A DNA stretch of 64,000 nucleotides from Nonomuraea harbinensis (GTDB lineage: Bacteria; Actinomycetota; Actinomycetes; Streptosporangiales; Streptosporangiaceae), in NCBI RefSeq assembly GCF_019396385.1, contig NZ_JAHKRN010000007.1, positions 186,001 through 250,000 on the forward strand. Direction: 5' to 3'. Below are positions 53,333-61,600 of the stretch, one piece after another (the first letter of the stretch is position 1; every line of letters begins with the position of its first letter). A program made the translations under genes and the position numbers. Under the pieces are notes generated by a model. That model did no database searches. It saw nothing but the letters and a program-made list of their open reading frames with translations, and had not been told where the DNA came from.

Positions 53333-54079
53333 TCAGGTGCCGCGGCGCAGGCGGCCCTCGTACAGCGCTTCGAGCTTGAGGTTGTGCTCGTCGCCCCCGG
53401 GCACGTTGGCGGACAGGTAGACGGGCGGCGCCTGCCCCGCCTCCAGCAGGTCGCGTACGGTCCGCGCCACGACGAGCTGGGCGATGAGCGCGGAGGTGAT
53501 GGTGGAGACCGCGCCGGTGGCGCCGCCGCCGGGCAGCGGCAGCACCGCGTCCCCGTACGGCGCCCGGTTGTCGAGCACGACGTCGGCGAGGTCGGTGAGC
53601 TTGCGGCCCGAGGGGTGACGGGAGGCGACCGCGCCGCTGTGGGCCTGCGAGGTGATGGCGACCAGGTCGTGGCCGCGCTCCTTGACCAGCGTCGCCAGCT
53701 CGACCACGACGCCGTTGACGCCGGAGTTGGAGATGACGACGAACAGGTCCTCTTGCCCGACCGGGGCCAGGTCGAGGATGGTGCGGGCGACGGCCGGGTC
53801 GCGTTCGAGGTCGTAGCGGTCGAGCGTCTCCCGGGGGGCGTTCCCGTACAGGACGATGTCCCTGAGCGCGAGGCGGTTGGTGGGGACGAGGCCGCCGGCC
53901 CGGCCGGCGATCTCCATGGCGACGGCCTCGGAGTGGCCTGAGCCGAAGGCGTGGATGACGCCGCCGCTGGTCAACGCCTTGACGAAGAGGTCGGCGGCCT
54001 TCTGGATGGCGGGGTCGTCGGGGATCTGTTGGACGAGGCCGGCGATATGGTCGGCGAATTTTTCCGGATTTATCGTCAT
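53333..54079 (-). CDS. SIS-domain sugar-phosphate isomerase/etherase-like protein (copy 2)
   Basis: A 248-aa paralogue of the protein at 46295-47023 with the same landmarks: HAFGSGHSEAVAMEIAGRAG (20 residues), ISNSGVNGVVVELATLVKER (20 residues) and VYLSANVPGGDEHNLKLEAL (20 residues). It overlaps rpiR2 by 4 bp (ATGA). The likely role is in phosphorylated aminosugar metabolism next to the importer; the reaction is unknown. Confidence 0.85.
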   Translation of the reverse strand: MTINPEKFADHIAGLVQQIPDDPAIQKAADLFVKALTSGGVIHAFGSGHSEAVAMEIAGRAGGLVPTNRLALRDIVLYGNAPRETLDRYDLERDPAVARTILDLAPVGQEDLFVVISNSGVNGVVVELATLVKERGHDLVAITSQAHSGAVASRHPSGRKLTDLADVVLDNRAPYGDAVLPLPGGGATGAVSTITSALIAQLVVARTVRDLLEAGQAPPVYLSANVPGGDEHNLKLEALYEGRLRRGT

Positions 54080-54945
54080 GAATCACCTTCCGAGAGGCGG
54101 TGCCCCGCCACGGCCCTGACCGTCACGTCGAAGGCCTGCTTGGTCCGCTCGTACGTACGCTGCGCGACCGACACGTAGACCACGTCCAGCACGAGCAGCT
54201 GCGAGTGGATCGCGGCGAACCCGTCGGACCGGAACGTCGTCTCCCTGCTGGCGGTGGTCAGCACCAGCTCGGCCACCTCGGCCAGCGGCGAGCGCGGGTT
54301 CGAGGTGACAGCCACGGTGATCGCGCCGTGGCTGCCGGCCTCGGCCAGCACCTCGATCGCCTCGCGCGTCCGGCCGCTGTGGGAGATGCCGATCGCCACG
54401 TCGCCCTGCCCGAGCAGCGCCGCGTCGGTGAGCGCGCTGTGCGCGTCGGACCTGCTCCAGGTGGGGATGCGGATGCGCTGCAGCCGGTACTCCATCTCGC
54501 TGGCCACGGCCGCGCTGCTCGACACGCCGAACAGCAGCACCCGCCCCGCCCGCGCGATGGCCTGCGCCACCTTCTCCACCACGGCCAGGTCGAGCTGGTC
54601 GCCCGTCTCCTGGATGAGCCGGATGTCGTTGCCCGACACCACGCCCAGCACCTTCTCCAGGGTGTCGCCGGGCAGGATCTCCTGGCCGATGTCGGTCTGC
54701 CAGGTCTGCTGGTTGACCCGTCCCATCTCGGTGGCCACGGCGACCCGCAGCTCCGCGTACCCGCTGAACCCGAGGGCGCGGCAGAAGCGGGTGATGGTGG
54801 CGGTGGAGGTGCCGCTGCGCTCGGCGAGATCCACGATGGTCAGACGGGCGGCCGCGGCGGGGTTCTCCAGGATGGCGTCGGCCACCTTGCGCAGCGCGTC
54901 GGGCATCTCATGCCGCTCGGTCCTGATCCGGCCAAGGAGCTCCAT
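54076..54945 (-). CDS. MurR/RpiR-family transcriptional regulator (copy 2)
   Basis: A 289-aa paralogue of the regulator at 47024-47899. HTH: TIVDLAERSGTSTATITRFC (20 residues). SIS domain: VLLFGVSSSAAVASEMEYRL (20 residues) and GISHSGRTREAIEVLAEAGS (20 residues). ATG 54945 starts the conserved protein. The promoter element ends so close to it that the mRNA is probably leaderless. The in-frame extension to 55008 runs through the promoter and is rejected. Confidence 0.87.
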   Translation of the reverse strand: MELLGRIRTERHEMPDALRKVADAILENPAAAARLTIVDLAERSGTSTATITRFCRALGFSGYAELRVAVATEMGRVNQQTWQTDIGQEILPGDTLEKVLGVVSGNDIRLIQETGDQLDLAVVEKVAQAIARAGRVLLFGVSSSAAVASEMEYRLQRIRIPTWSRSDAHSALTDAALLGQGDVAIGISHSGRTREAIEVLAEAGSHGAITVAVTSNPRSPLAEVAELVLTTASRETTFRSDGFAAIHSQLLVLDVVYVSVAQRTYERTKQAFDVTVRAVAGHRLSEGDS

Positions 54946-54946
54946 G

Positions 54947-54982
54947 CGGTGAAAATTATGCCCACCTATGCCCCCAGTCAAG
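54947..54982 (-). promoter_or_regulatory. rpiR2 promoter, shared element
   Basis: The counterpart of 47922-47957: GAAAATTAT at 54951-54959 and GTCAAG at 54977-54982, that is CTTGAC and ATAATTTTC on the minus strand. The -10 ends about 6-7 bp before the ATG at 54945, so transcription probably starts at or next to the start codon. Confidence 0.6.
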
Positions 54983-54983
54983 C

Positions 54984-55024
54984 GGTGCAAATAATAATTC
55001 TTGACCAACGCGCGTTATTGCACC
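54984..55024. promoter_or_regulatory. Inverted repeat upstream of imiditide-like unit
   Basis: GGTGCAA (54984-54990) and TTGCACC (55018-55024) are perfect arms 27 bp apart, each followed inward by A/T-rich ATAA/TTAT. Two TTGAC boxes (55001 and 55025) point toward the peptide gene. It may be an operator or a looped promoter region between the divergent units. Confidence 0.4.
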
Positions 55025-55081
55025 TTGACGTAATCTTGCGATCACCTGGAGTCACCGAGACCGCGGGAGGAGACCACGCCC

Positions 55082-55213
55082 ATGGGCGGGAAGCACGCAG
55101 GCAAGCCGAAGAAGGACGACTCAAACAACTCGGAGAAGCCCAACCCGGATTCCCACAAAGCCGCCACCGGCAGACACGCCAGGCGCGACGAGCAGGACGG
55201 GAAGAAAAAGTGA
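55082..55213 (+). CDS. 43-aa charged precursor peptide, imiditide-like
   Basis: A small gene with a strong GGGAGGAG (55065-55072) nine bases before ATG 55082. The 43-aa product has about 15 Lys/Arg/His and 8 acidic residues and no signal peptide or Cys: it begins MGGKHAGKPKKDDSNN and ends GRHARRDEQDGKKK. Asp39-Gly40 is a classic succinimide-prone pair; Asp23-Ser24 is a second. Its stop overlaps the methyltransferase start (GTGA). A short charged peptide beside a PIMT-like enzyme is the defining layout of imiditides, first characterised from a Nonomuraea species. The modified Asp is my inference. Confidence 0.75.
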   Translation: MGGKHAGKPKKDDSNNSEKPNPDSHKAATGRHARRDEQDGKKK

Positions 55214-56367
55214 CCAGTGCAGTCGACCCGGCCGAGGCGCTGCTCCAGGAGATCGGCCCGCTTGACAAGCGGATCGCTGACGCAATGCGGGCGGTGCCGC
55301 GGCATCTGTTCATCCCGTCCGTTGCTCTGACGTGCCCGCCTGACGAGCCCGTACGGATCATCGACCGTGAAGCCGATCCCGAAGACTGGTGGGACGCGGT
55401 CTATTCCGACAACTCCATCGTCACGCAGTTGGACGACGGCGCGACAGACATCAGAACCGGCTCCGGCGACTACACGTCGTCGTGCTCCGCTCCCGGCATC
55501 GTCGCCATGTTCCTGGAACTGCTCGACCCCGAACCGGGAACCCGGGTGCTGGAGATCGGGACGGGCACCGGCTGGACCGCCGCCCTCCTCTGCCACATGG
55601 TCGGCGAGACCAATGTGACCTCCATCGAGGTGGACCCCGTCGTCGCCGAACAGGCCGCCAAGAACCTGAGCGAGGCCCCGTTCCAGCCCCACCTGATCGT
55701 CGGCGACGGCGCGGAAGGCTGCGCCGCACGAGGACCGTTCGACCGCGTCCACATCACCTGCGGCATCCGTACGGTCCCGTACACGTGGATCACGCAGGCC
55801 CGGCCGGGAGCCGTGCTGGTGGCCCCATACTCGCCGCGTTTCCAGACCGACTTCCAGCTCCGCCTCGTCGTCACCCCATCCGGCGTGGCACACGGCCGCT
55901 TCCCCGACTTCGCCTCGTACATGATGATGCGCTCCCAGCGATCCGTGCCCGCCCGGCAACTCCACGAGACCGAGAACAAGCACCATCTCACCACCCGCGT
56001 CGACCCCCGCACGATCGTCTGCGCCCCCGCCGGCGCCGACCTCGCCATCGGCGCCATGACCGGGCTCACCGCCCACGACAGCGACAATCCTGACGAGGAC
56101 GGTGAGTGCCACCGCATCTGGGTCAGCGACCCGCGCGACCCCGAGTCCTGGGCGGTGGCGATCTGGCGTCCGGACTCGGAGGAGTACCAGGTGTTCCAGG
56201 TGGGCGACCGGCCCGTGTGGGAGGAGGTCACCGACGCCTACTTCCGGTGGGTGGGGTGGGGCGAGCCCGGCTACGACAGGTTCGGCATGACGGTCGGGCC
56301 GGACGGGCAGCGGATCTGGCTGGACCGGCCGGAGCACCCGCTCACCGGCTGCTTGTCCGGCAACTGA
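55210..56367 (+). CDS. PIMT-like O-methyltransferase (imiditide-type)
   Basis: A 385-aa protein starting at GTG 55210. The N-terminal about 210 residues are a protein-L-isoaspartate methyltransferase fold: AVPRHLFIPSV near residue 29, YSDNSIVTQLDDG near 65, SAM motif I VLEIGTGTGWTAALL at 113-127, and VTSIEVDPVVAEQA. A C-terminal extension of about 170 residues (including WVSDPRDPESWAVAIWRPDS, 20 residues) is absent from housekeeping PIMTs. In imiditides such enzymes methylate one Asp of the linear peptide, which then closes to aspartimide. It is translationally coupled to the peptide gene. Confidence 0.85.
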   Translation: MTSAVDPAEALLQEIGPLDKRIADAMRAVPRHLFIPSVALTCPPDEPVRIIDREADPEDWWDAVYSDNSIVTQLDDGATDIRTGSGDYTSSCSAPGIVAMFLELLDPEPGTRVLEIGTGTGWTAALLCHMVGETNVTSIEVDPVVAEQAAKNLSEAPFQPHLIVGDGAEGCAARGPFDRVHITCGIRTVPYTWITQARPGAVLVAPYSPRFQTDFQLRLVVTPSGVAHGRFPDFASYMMMRSQRSVPARQLHETENKHHLTTRVDPRTIVCAPAGADLAIGAMTGLTAHDSDNPDEDGECHRIWVSDPRDPESWAVAIWRPDSEEYQVFQVGDRPVWEEVTDAYFRWVGWGEPGYDRFGMTVGPDGQRIWLDRPEHPLTGCLSGN

Positions 56368-56372
56368 CATGA

Positions 56373-56398
56373 CGCCCGGTCCGGCTCCGGGCCGGGCG
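56373..56398. terminator. Hairpin between convergent genes
   Basis: CGCCCGG (56373-56379) pairs with CCGGGCG (56392-56398) around a 12-nt loop, 5 bp after the methyltransferase stop and 26 bp from the lipoprotein stop. Confidence 0.5.
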
Positions 56399-56424
56399 AC
56401 ATGGCACACGTCCAGGCACCCCGG

Positions 56425-57315
56425 TCACCACAGAGCCGGCTCGCACACCATGCTGGCGGAGGTCTCGCAGTTGAGCCGGGCGTCGATGATGTGGACGGCG
56501 CGGACCCGCTTGTCGTCGAGGAGCAGGCGCAGCTCGCTCGGAGCGGTGTTGTCGTCGACGTACCCGACGATGCGGCCACGTGCGGCGGCTTCCTGCAGGT
56601 TCGGCAGTTGAAGCCCCACAGCGGACAGGACGCTCTGGTCGGCCGAGCGGAGCAGGGCGACCCACGCGCGGAACTCCTCGAAAAGGGCCAGGTCCGCACA
56701 GTTGCGCGCCACCCGCCGCTGCTCGCATGCCGGGGTCCTGTCCCAGTAAAGGGGGACGTCGCCAGCCAGCCCGGAAGAGATCAGGATGTTGTCCCCACGG
56801 ACTCCGTAACCGCTCTCGTACTGTTCGGAAGTCATCGGGGTGCGCAGTTCGACGACGGCCGTCACAGCGACACCGTTGCCCAGGTGGTCGAGCAGGCCGG
56901 CGCTGTCGTCCGGCTGCTTCTCCGCTCCAAGTTGCCGCAGCACCCGGCGCATGCGGGTATCGGGGAACACCGGCTTGTGGATATCTGACGTTCCGGCGGG
57001 AGAGATCAGGGTGCTGCCACGGACGTTGCGGTAGATGTCGAATGATTGGACGGAATAAGGCTCCTCCCCGGGGCGGGCCCACTGCGGCTCCGCCGCCACC
57101 CGGACGGAATGCTCGTCGGCAGGTCGTCCCGGCCACGACACATTGGCGAAGCGAAACTCGGGATTCGCGACGGAGATCCCGTTCCTGGCGACGACATAGA
57201 AGTGCTCGCGCCCCTCGCCCACCTGGACGTCGCGCCCGTCGGACTCACAGCCGTTCAGGAACACGAGCGTCAGCGCGACGGCCGCGCTTCTCCGCAGAAT
57301 GCCGGCACCGGTCAT
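56425..57315 (-). CDS. Lipoprotein of unknown function
   Basis: A 296-aa protein from ATG 57315, preceded by GAGGGAGA. The signal is MTGAGILRRSAAVALTLVFL (20 residues) with lipobox FLNGC, so it is a membrane-anchored lipoprotein. The mature part is soluble and mixed alpha/beta, with segments YSVQSFDIYRNVRGSTLISP (20 residues) and RIVGYVDDNTAPSELRLLLD (20 residues), and four cysteines in the C-terminal half. I do not recognise a family. It converges with the PIMT-like gene and lies beside the transposase remnant. Confidence 0.65.
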   Translation of the reverse strand: MTGAGILRRSAAVALTLVFLNGCESDGRDVQVGEGREHFYVVARNGISVANPEFRFANVSWPGRPADEHSVRVAAEPQWARPGEEPYSVQSFDIYRNVRGSTLISPAGTSDIHKPVFPDTRMRRVLRQLGAEKQPDDSAGLLDHLGNGVAVTAVVELRTPMTSEQYESGYGVRGDNILISSGLAGDVPLYWDRTPACEQRRVARNCADLALFEEFRAWVALLRSADQSVLSAVGLQLPNLQEAAARGRIVGYVDDNTAPSELRLLLDDKRVRAVHIIDARLNCETSASMVCEPALW

Positions 57316-57379
57316 GACGTCTCCCTCTATGGGAGTGCGCGGCGGTGGCCACCGCACACTCTGGCTACACAGGTTGAAT

Positions 57380-58037
57380 TTATGGAGACGGCCATGTGGT
57401 CACGGTGGTCTCCTCGATGATGAGTCCGGCCTGAGCGAGGCAGCCATCGATCAGATGGGGCCGGTTTTGGATCTTCTTGAGCTTTCGCTTGATGATCCGG
57501 ACGAGTGTGGTCAGGCCGGTGACACGAAGTCGGCCATGGCGCAGTGCATCAGCGACCACCCGCCTTCCGCAGTCTTCAGCTCGGAGGCGTAGGCCCGGAG
57601 CCGGTAGACGCGCAACCAGTCAGCGTTGGCCTCGGCGCAGCCGACCAGCCGGCGAACGGGTGCGCATTCAGGTTGTCCCAGCACCTCACCAGCGGCGTGC
57701 GGAACTGCTGGTGGACCCACCGTGATCAGGTCGCGGCAGTTGCTCCAGGCTGAGCTCTTGGGCTAGTCCTTGCGCCCGTGATAGATCAGCGGCTTGTACA
57801 TCAGGTGCGGGTGGTGCCCAGGCCAGTAGCAGTCCACGCCGCCGATGTTGATCCGGCCGCTGCCCCTGCCGCATCATGACCGTCCGCCGGGGCGCCGCGC
57901 TGTGCCCAGGTGCGTCCTTTCGGCGGCCTTAGTCCCTGGCCCGCTTCGTCCTCGACGCAGATGTGGGCGCCCAGGTCCGCCGCTGGCTTTACAGCCGGCC
58001 ACACCTTCCTGCCGCCAGGCGGCGATGGCCTCCTCAT
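57380..58037 (-). pseudogene. Decayed IS630-family transposase
   Basis: Fragments of an IS630-type DDE transposase occur in order on the minus strand but in several frames. ICVEDEAGQGLRPPKGRTWA (20 residues) near 57950 carries the first catalytic acid. CYWPGHHPHLMYKPLIYHGR (20 residues) ends at a stop near 57760. CWDNLNAHPFAGW near 57670 has the second acid, then ADWLRVYRLRAYASELKTAE (20 residues) near 57600. LVRIIKRKLKKIQNRPHLID (20 residues) follows near 57480, with a TAA at 57380. At least three frameshifts and a stop make it dead. The N-terminus and inverted repeats are not seen. Confidence 0.75.
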
Positions 58038-58043
58038 TTGTAG

Positions 58044-58274
58044 TCAGCGACGATCACGCATGGCGGCTTCGATCCGTAGACCGATCCCGATAGCCGCTGC
58101 GCAGATGAAAAGAAGCAAGACTTGGAACGGCGGCTCCCAATCAGCGAAGACGAGTGCGGCTATGGCCAAACCACCGTTCGTGAGCAGTAAGGCTGTGCCG
58201 ACCATACGAAGCATCCCAACAGCCTCTCGGGCCTTCTCTCCGGAAGCATTTTGATCTTCAGTTGGAATTTTCAC
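58044..58274 (-). CDS. Small two-helix membrane protein
   Basis: A 76-aa protein: a charged N-terminus (MKIPTEDQNASGEKAREAVG, 20 residues), two predicted membrane helices (MVGTALLLTNGGLAIAALVF, 20 residues; PFQVLLLFICAAAIGIGL) and a basic tail. Base composition is closer to the low-GC part of the neighbouring large gene than to the rest of the window. No family is recognised. It lies downstream of the large surface-protein gene on the same strand, after that gene's terminator. Confidence 0.5.
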   Translation of the reverse strand: MKIPTEDQNASGEKAREAVGMLRMVGTALLLTNGGLAIAALVFADWEPPFQVLLLFICAAAIGIGLRIEAAMRDRR

Positions 58275-58585
58275 AGCTAGATCATCTCACAGTATCAACA
58301 GGAGGCGAAAGAGTGCCTCCATCCCCAGATGAGCGAGGCAAGACACTCGACCGAAGGACAGCATCAGCCCTGCTGAGACCGTCGGCTTACCGATGTATCA
58401 GTAGCGCCTGGAGCATAAAGGCCACACCTCCCACCTGACCCAACCGCAGCAGTCGCCTGTCCAGACCGCCCGAGCACGTCACTGTCCCTCGGCAAGACGA
58501 CATGAACGCGACCCAGACCGCAAGCCAATATGAAGCGGCCGGCACCACCTTTCATTTTATCTCATAGAGGAGAGCTTTGCATGAG
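58275..58585. other. Gene-free low-GC stretch
   Basis: About 310 bp without a convincing gene. A 63-codon minus frame (58364-58555) has no ribosome-binding site and atypical composition. It probably carries the promoter of the small membrane protein gene. Confidence 0.35.
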
Positions 58586-58628
58586 AAAAACCAGCACTTG
58601 AGGCCACTTTAATGGTGACCCCAAGTGC
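58586..58628 (-). terminator. Rho-independent terminator of the large surface-protein gene
   Basis: GCACTTG (58594-58600) pairs with CAAGTGC (58622-58628), continued inward by GG/CC and CAC/GTG pairs. On the minus strand the stem is followed by TGGTTTTTC (TTTTT at 58586-58590). This is the clearest intrinsic terminator in the window, 72 bp after the stop at 58700. Confidence 0.75.
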
Positions 58629-58699
58629 AAGCTTCGGGTCACAAAGACCCCTTCACTTCACCCTCGCAACTACGAGCCCGATTCGCATCAATCGGAAAC

Positions 58700-61600
58700 T
58701 CACAGCCCCTTGGTGCTACTCCTTGTACAGGCATAAGGAATATGCCTCGGCGGTTTAAGTGGCGCCTCCTGCCCTCTACCTATCTTACAACGCAACGTGT
58801 GTCGAATCTTCTCATAATACTCCTCATATATAGGCTCTTTGGTTTTCGGGTCTTCCCTCACTTTATACTTGAAGTTCAGATACGCCTCCGACTGCAGCGT
58901 GTGCCTGTAGCGGGTGATATCACATCTATCAAGCCAGCCGGCCTGACATTCAACTTCTATATCAGTGAAGCGATCATCGATTTTCGCCTCGGCGGGTCGC
59001 TTATCATGCTTTGCGCTGAATTTGGAGCATTTCTCGCCGACGGCTTGGTCGAGCTTAAGTCCTACACTAACGCCTGCTTGAAGAGGCTGAATGGACATAC
59101 TCGCACCGATATTTGCTTCATTCGTGGTCTCGCGGTTAACGAAACATGCGGAACCGAGTTTAGAGATTCTCGCATGCTTGTAGAGAGCTCGCCCGAACGG
59201 ACTGTCCTTGCCGTCCGTCTTACTCGTAGGACGTATCGGATAGATTCGCACATAGTCCTGATAGGCGGTGATGTTCCATCTCTGGTTGTAGGGAAGGCCG
59301 CCCCCTGCTACCGGTTTCTCGTCCCAGTACGACCTCATCACGGTGTGAAGCTCCCACCCCTTAACGAGTCTGTCCGTCTTCTCGCAGTACTCCATGAATA
59401 CATAGGAGATGCATGCAGTTGACTTCGGTACAGCCGCACCACCAGCAGCGCAAGGATCTTCCGGCGAGCAACTGTCGCTCGCGTCGGACGCGTCCTCATA
59501 TGCGGGGTTTGGTGCCTGAATTTCTGACATGTTTCCGCAGCGGTCGAAGACATGAATTGAAATAGTGGATGGGTCGGGTTCGACTTGGCCCGGAGTATCT
59601 GCGTTAGCCGCAGCCAAAGCGGCAGCGTCCTCGGTTGAGGTAGCTTGAGGTGTCCACGTCCGTTCCACCTCAGCGAGAACGCGCACTGCACCTGTCGCGT
59701 CGTCGATATGGACGGACACGTTCTTCAGCGTGACATTTGAATTCGTTCTGACATGATGGGTTTGCGCCAGACTCTTACGTTCATTGATGAGTTGCTCATT
59801 CAAGAGCGAGAGCTTGGCTGTACTCGGGGCATCGAAGGTTACCCCCGGCGCGTCCCAAATCGTTTCTGCCCGATTCTCTAGGACAACGTCCTGCGCCTGA
59901 TAATACCGTTTGACCCGTTCAACGTAGTCCTGTGCACCCGATTCCGCTGTTGCGGAATCTTTCTGAATTGACGAAAAATCTTCGAGGGTACACCTTACCG
60001 CTGGTGGGCGGGGAACCGCCTCGGGAGTGACCGAAATAGTCTCCCAGTCGCTCGCTCCGAATACTGACTTTGCGCGCACTCTGACTGTATATGCTTCCCC
60101 GTTGGACAAGCCATCGACAGAGACAAAGGGATCCTTTGCTTGGATATTCTTCACGAGTTGGCCGCTACTATCGCTGACCTCGATATCATAGCCATCCGAT
60201 AGCGCGAGACTCCCATTGTTCTCGGGAAGTCCCCAGCTCGCGATGACGCTTGCATCACCTGCCTGGACGGTCAGGTTGAGCACCTTCCCAGGCGGCCTCG
60301 CCGGGATATACGTGAGGGCCAGCTCCGGCTGGCTACTAGCCGCCTCATCTGCAAACGTGATGAACTCATCCTTGTTAGAGGTGAGCATAAGCCATTGATA
60401 CTCGCTACCAGCGATATCAGATTGCGGGTCACTCACGGGCAGCATGTACGGCACAACGCTAGTGTCAACGTCGGCCACTAACTCAGATCCCTTGCTCTCG
60501 CTAGTCACCGGAGTCTTCAGGGGCGTCGCAGTGATTACGCCATCCGACGGGCAAGTACCAGATGGGCAAGTTGGTGCACCAAGGCGAAGGACGCCATCCG
60601 ACACGCCTGCACCATTGGGGAGCTCATCTAACTTAAACCCAATGAATACTGCGGTCTTCTCTACTCCTGTGCCACCAATCCGCATGATGGTCGAGTCCGC
60701 CACCATGCAAGGTGACCCACCACATGCAGCAGGATCGGTTTTAGCGCTCTTGATGACGAAGTTGTCCTTACTCAACGTCAGGCTGCGGACGTCCTCAACT
60801 GGGGGTGGTGGCGGTGTACCAGGCGTGGTGAAGGTGACCAGAGCGGTCTTGGACGTACAGACCTCGCTGCCTGATCCAGACTCGTTGACTGTTGGCGCGC
60901 CGGCCGTCGCCTTTTGTGTACTGCCCGCGCTAGCTGTTCCGGCAAGCGGGGTGTTCATATCGGCCGTGATTTCGGCGGCCGTCTGGGCGCGGTTGTAGAC
61001 GCGGACTTCGTCGATGACGCCGTCGAAGAACTCGCCGTAGATGGTGTTCCCGCCGATGTGGAAGTCGCCGCCGTCGTCCTGAATGGCTCCGGAGACGGGC
61101 TCGTCACCGATTTGATTGCCGTTGAGGTAGAGGCGTGCCCTGGTGCCGTTGTAGGTGACGGCGAGGTGGCTCCAGGTGTTCACCTGGAGCGGGCTGGTGC
61201 CGGCCACCTCCTTGGACTGGCCCTGGGTTGTCAACCAGCCGAGAGGAGTGAAGCCGTCGGAGGCGTACAGGGCGTAGGAGAGGTCGTCGAGTGTCTCGTA
61301 ATCCTTGCCCATGACGGCGTACCAGTCGTCAACGCTGGACGGCTTGACCCAGGCCGAGAGCGTCATGTTGGAGCCGAGTCGGAGCGAGGCGTTGTGGTCG
61401 ACGGTGACGAGGCCGAAGAGACCATCGAAGGACAGACCCTTGCCGTACTTGCCGGTGACCCACGAGGTGTCAGTGGCAGTGCCATGGTTGGTGCCCGTCA
61501 CGTCGTTGACGGTGGTGCCGCTGCCTTCGTTCATTCCGTAGGCGGCGACCAGACCTGACGGTGTGGGCGTCGGAGTCGGTGTCGGCGTGGGATCGGGAGT

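Noticed and set aside
58625..59422. 265-codon plus frame at the 3' end of the large surface-protein gene
   Set aside because: It is antisense to a continuous coding frame and overlaps its stop and terminator; no start signal was found.
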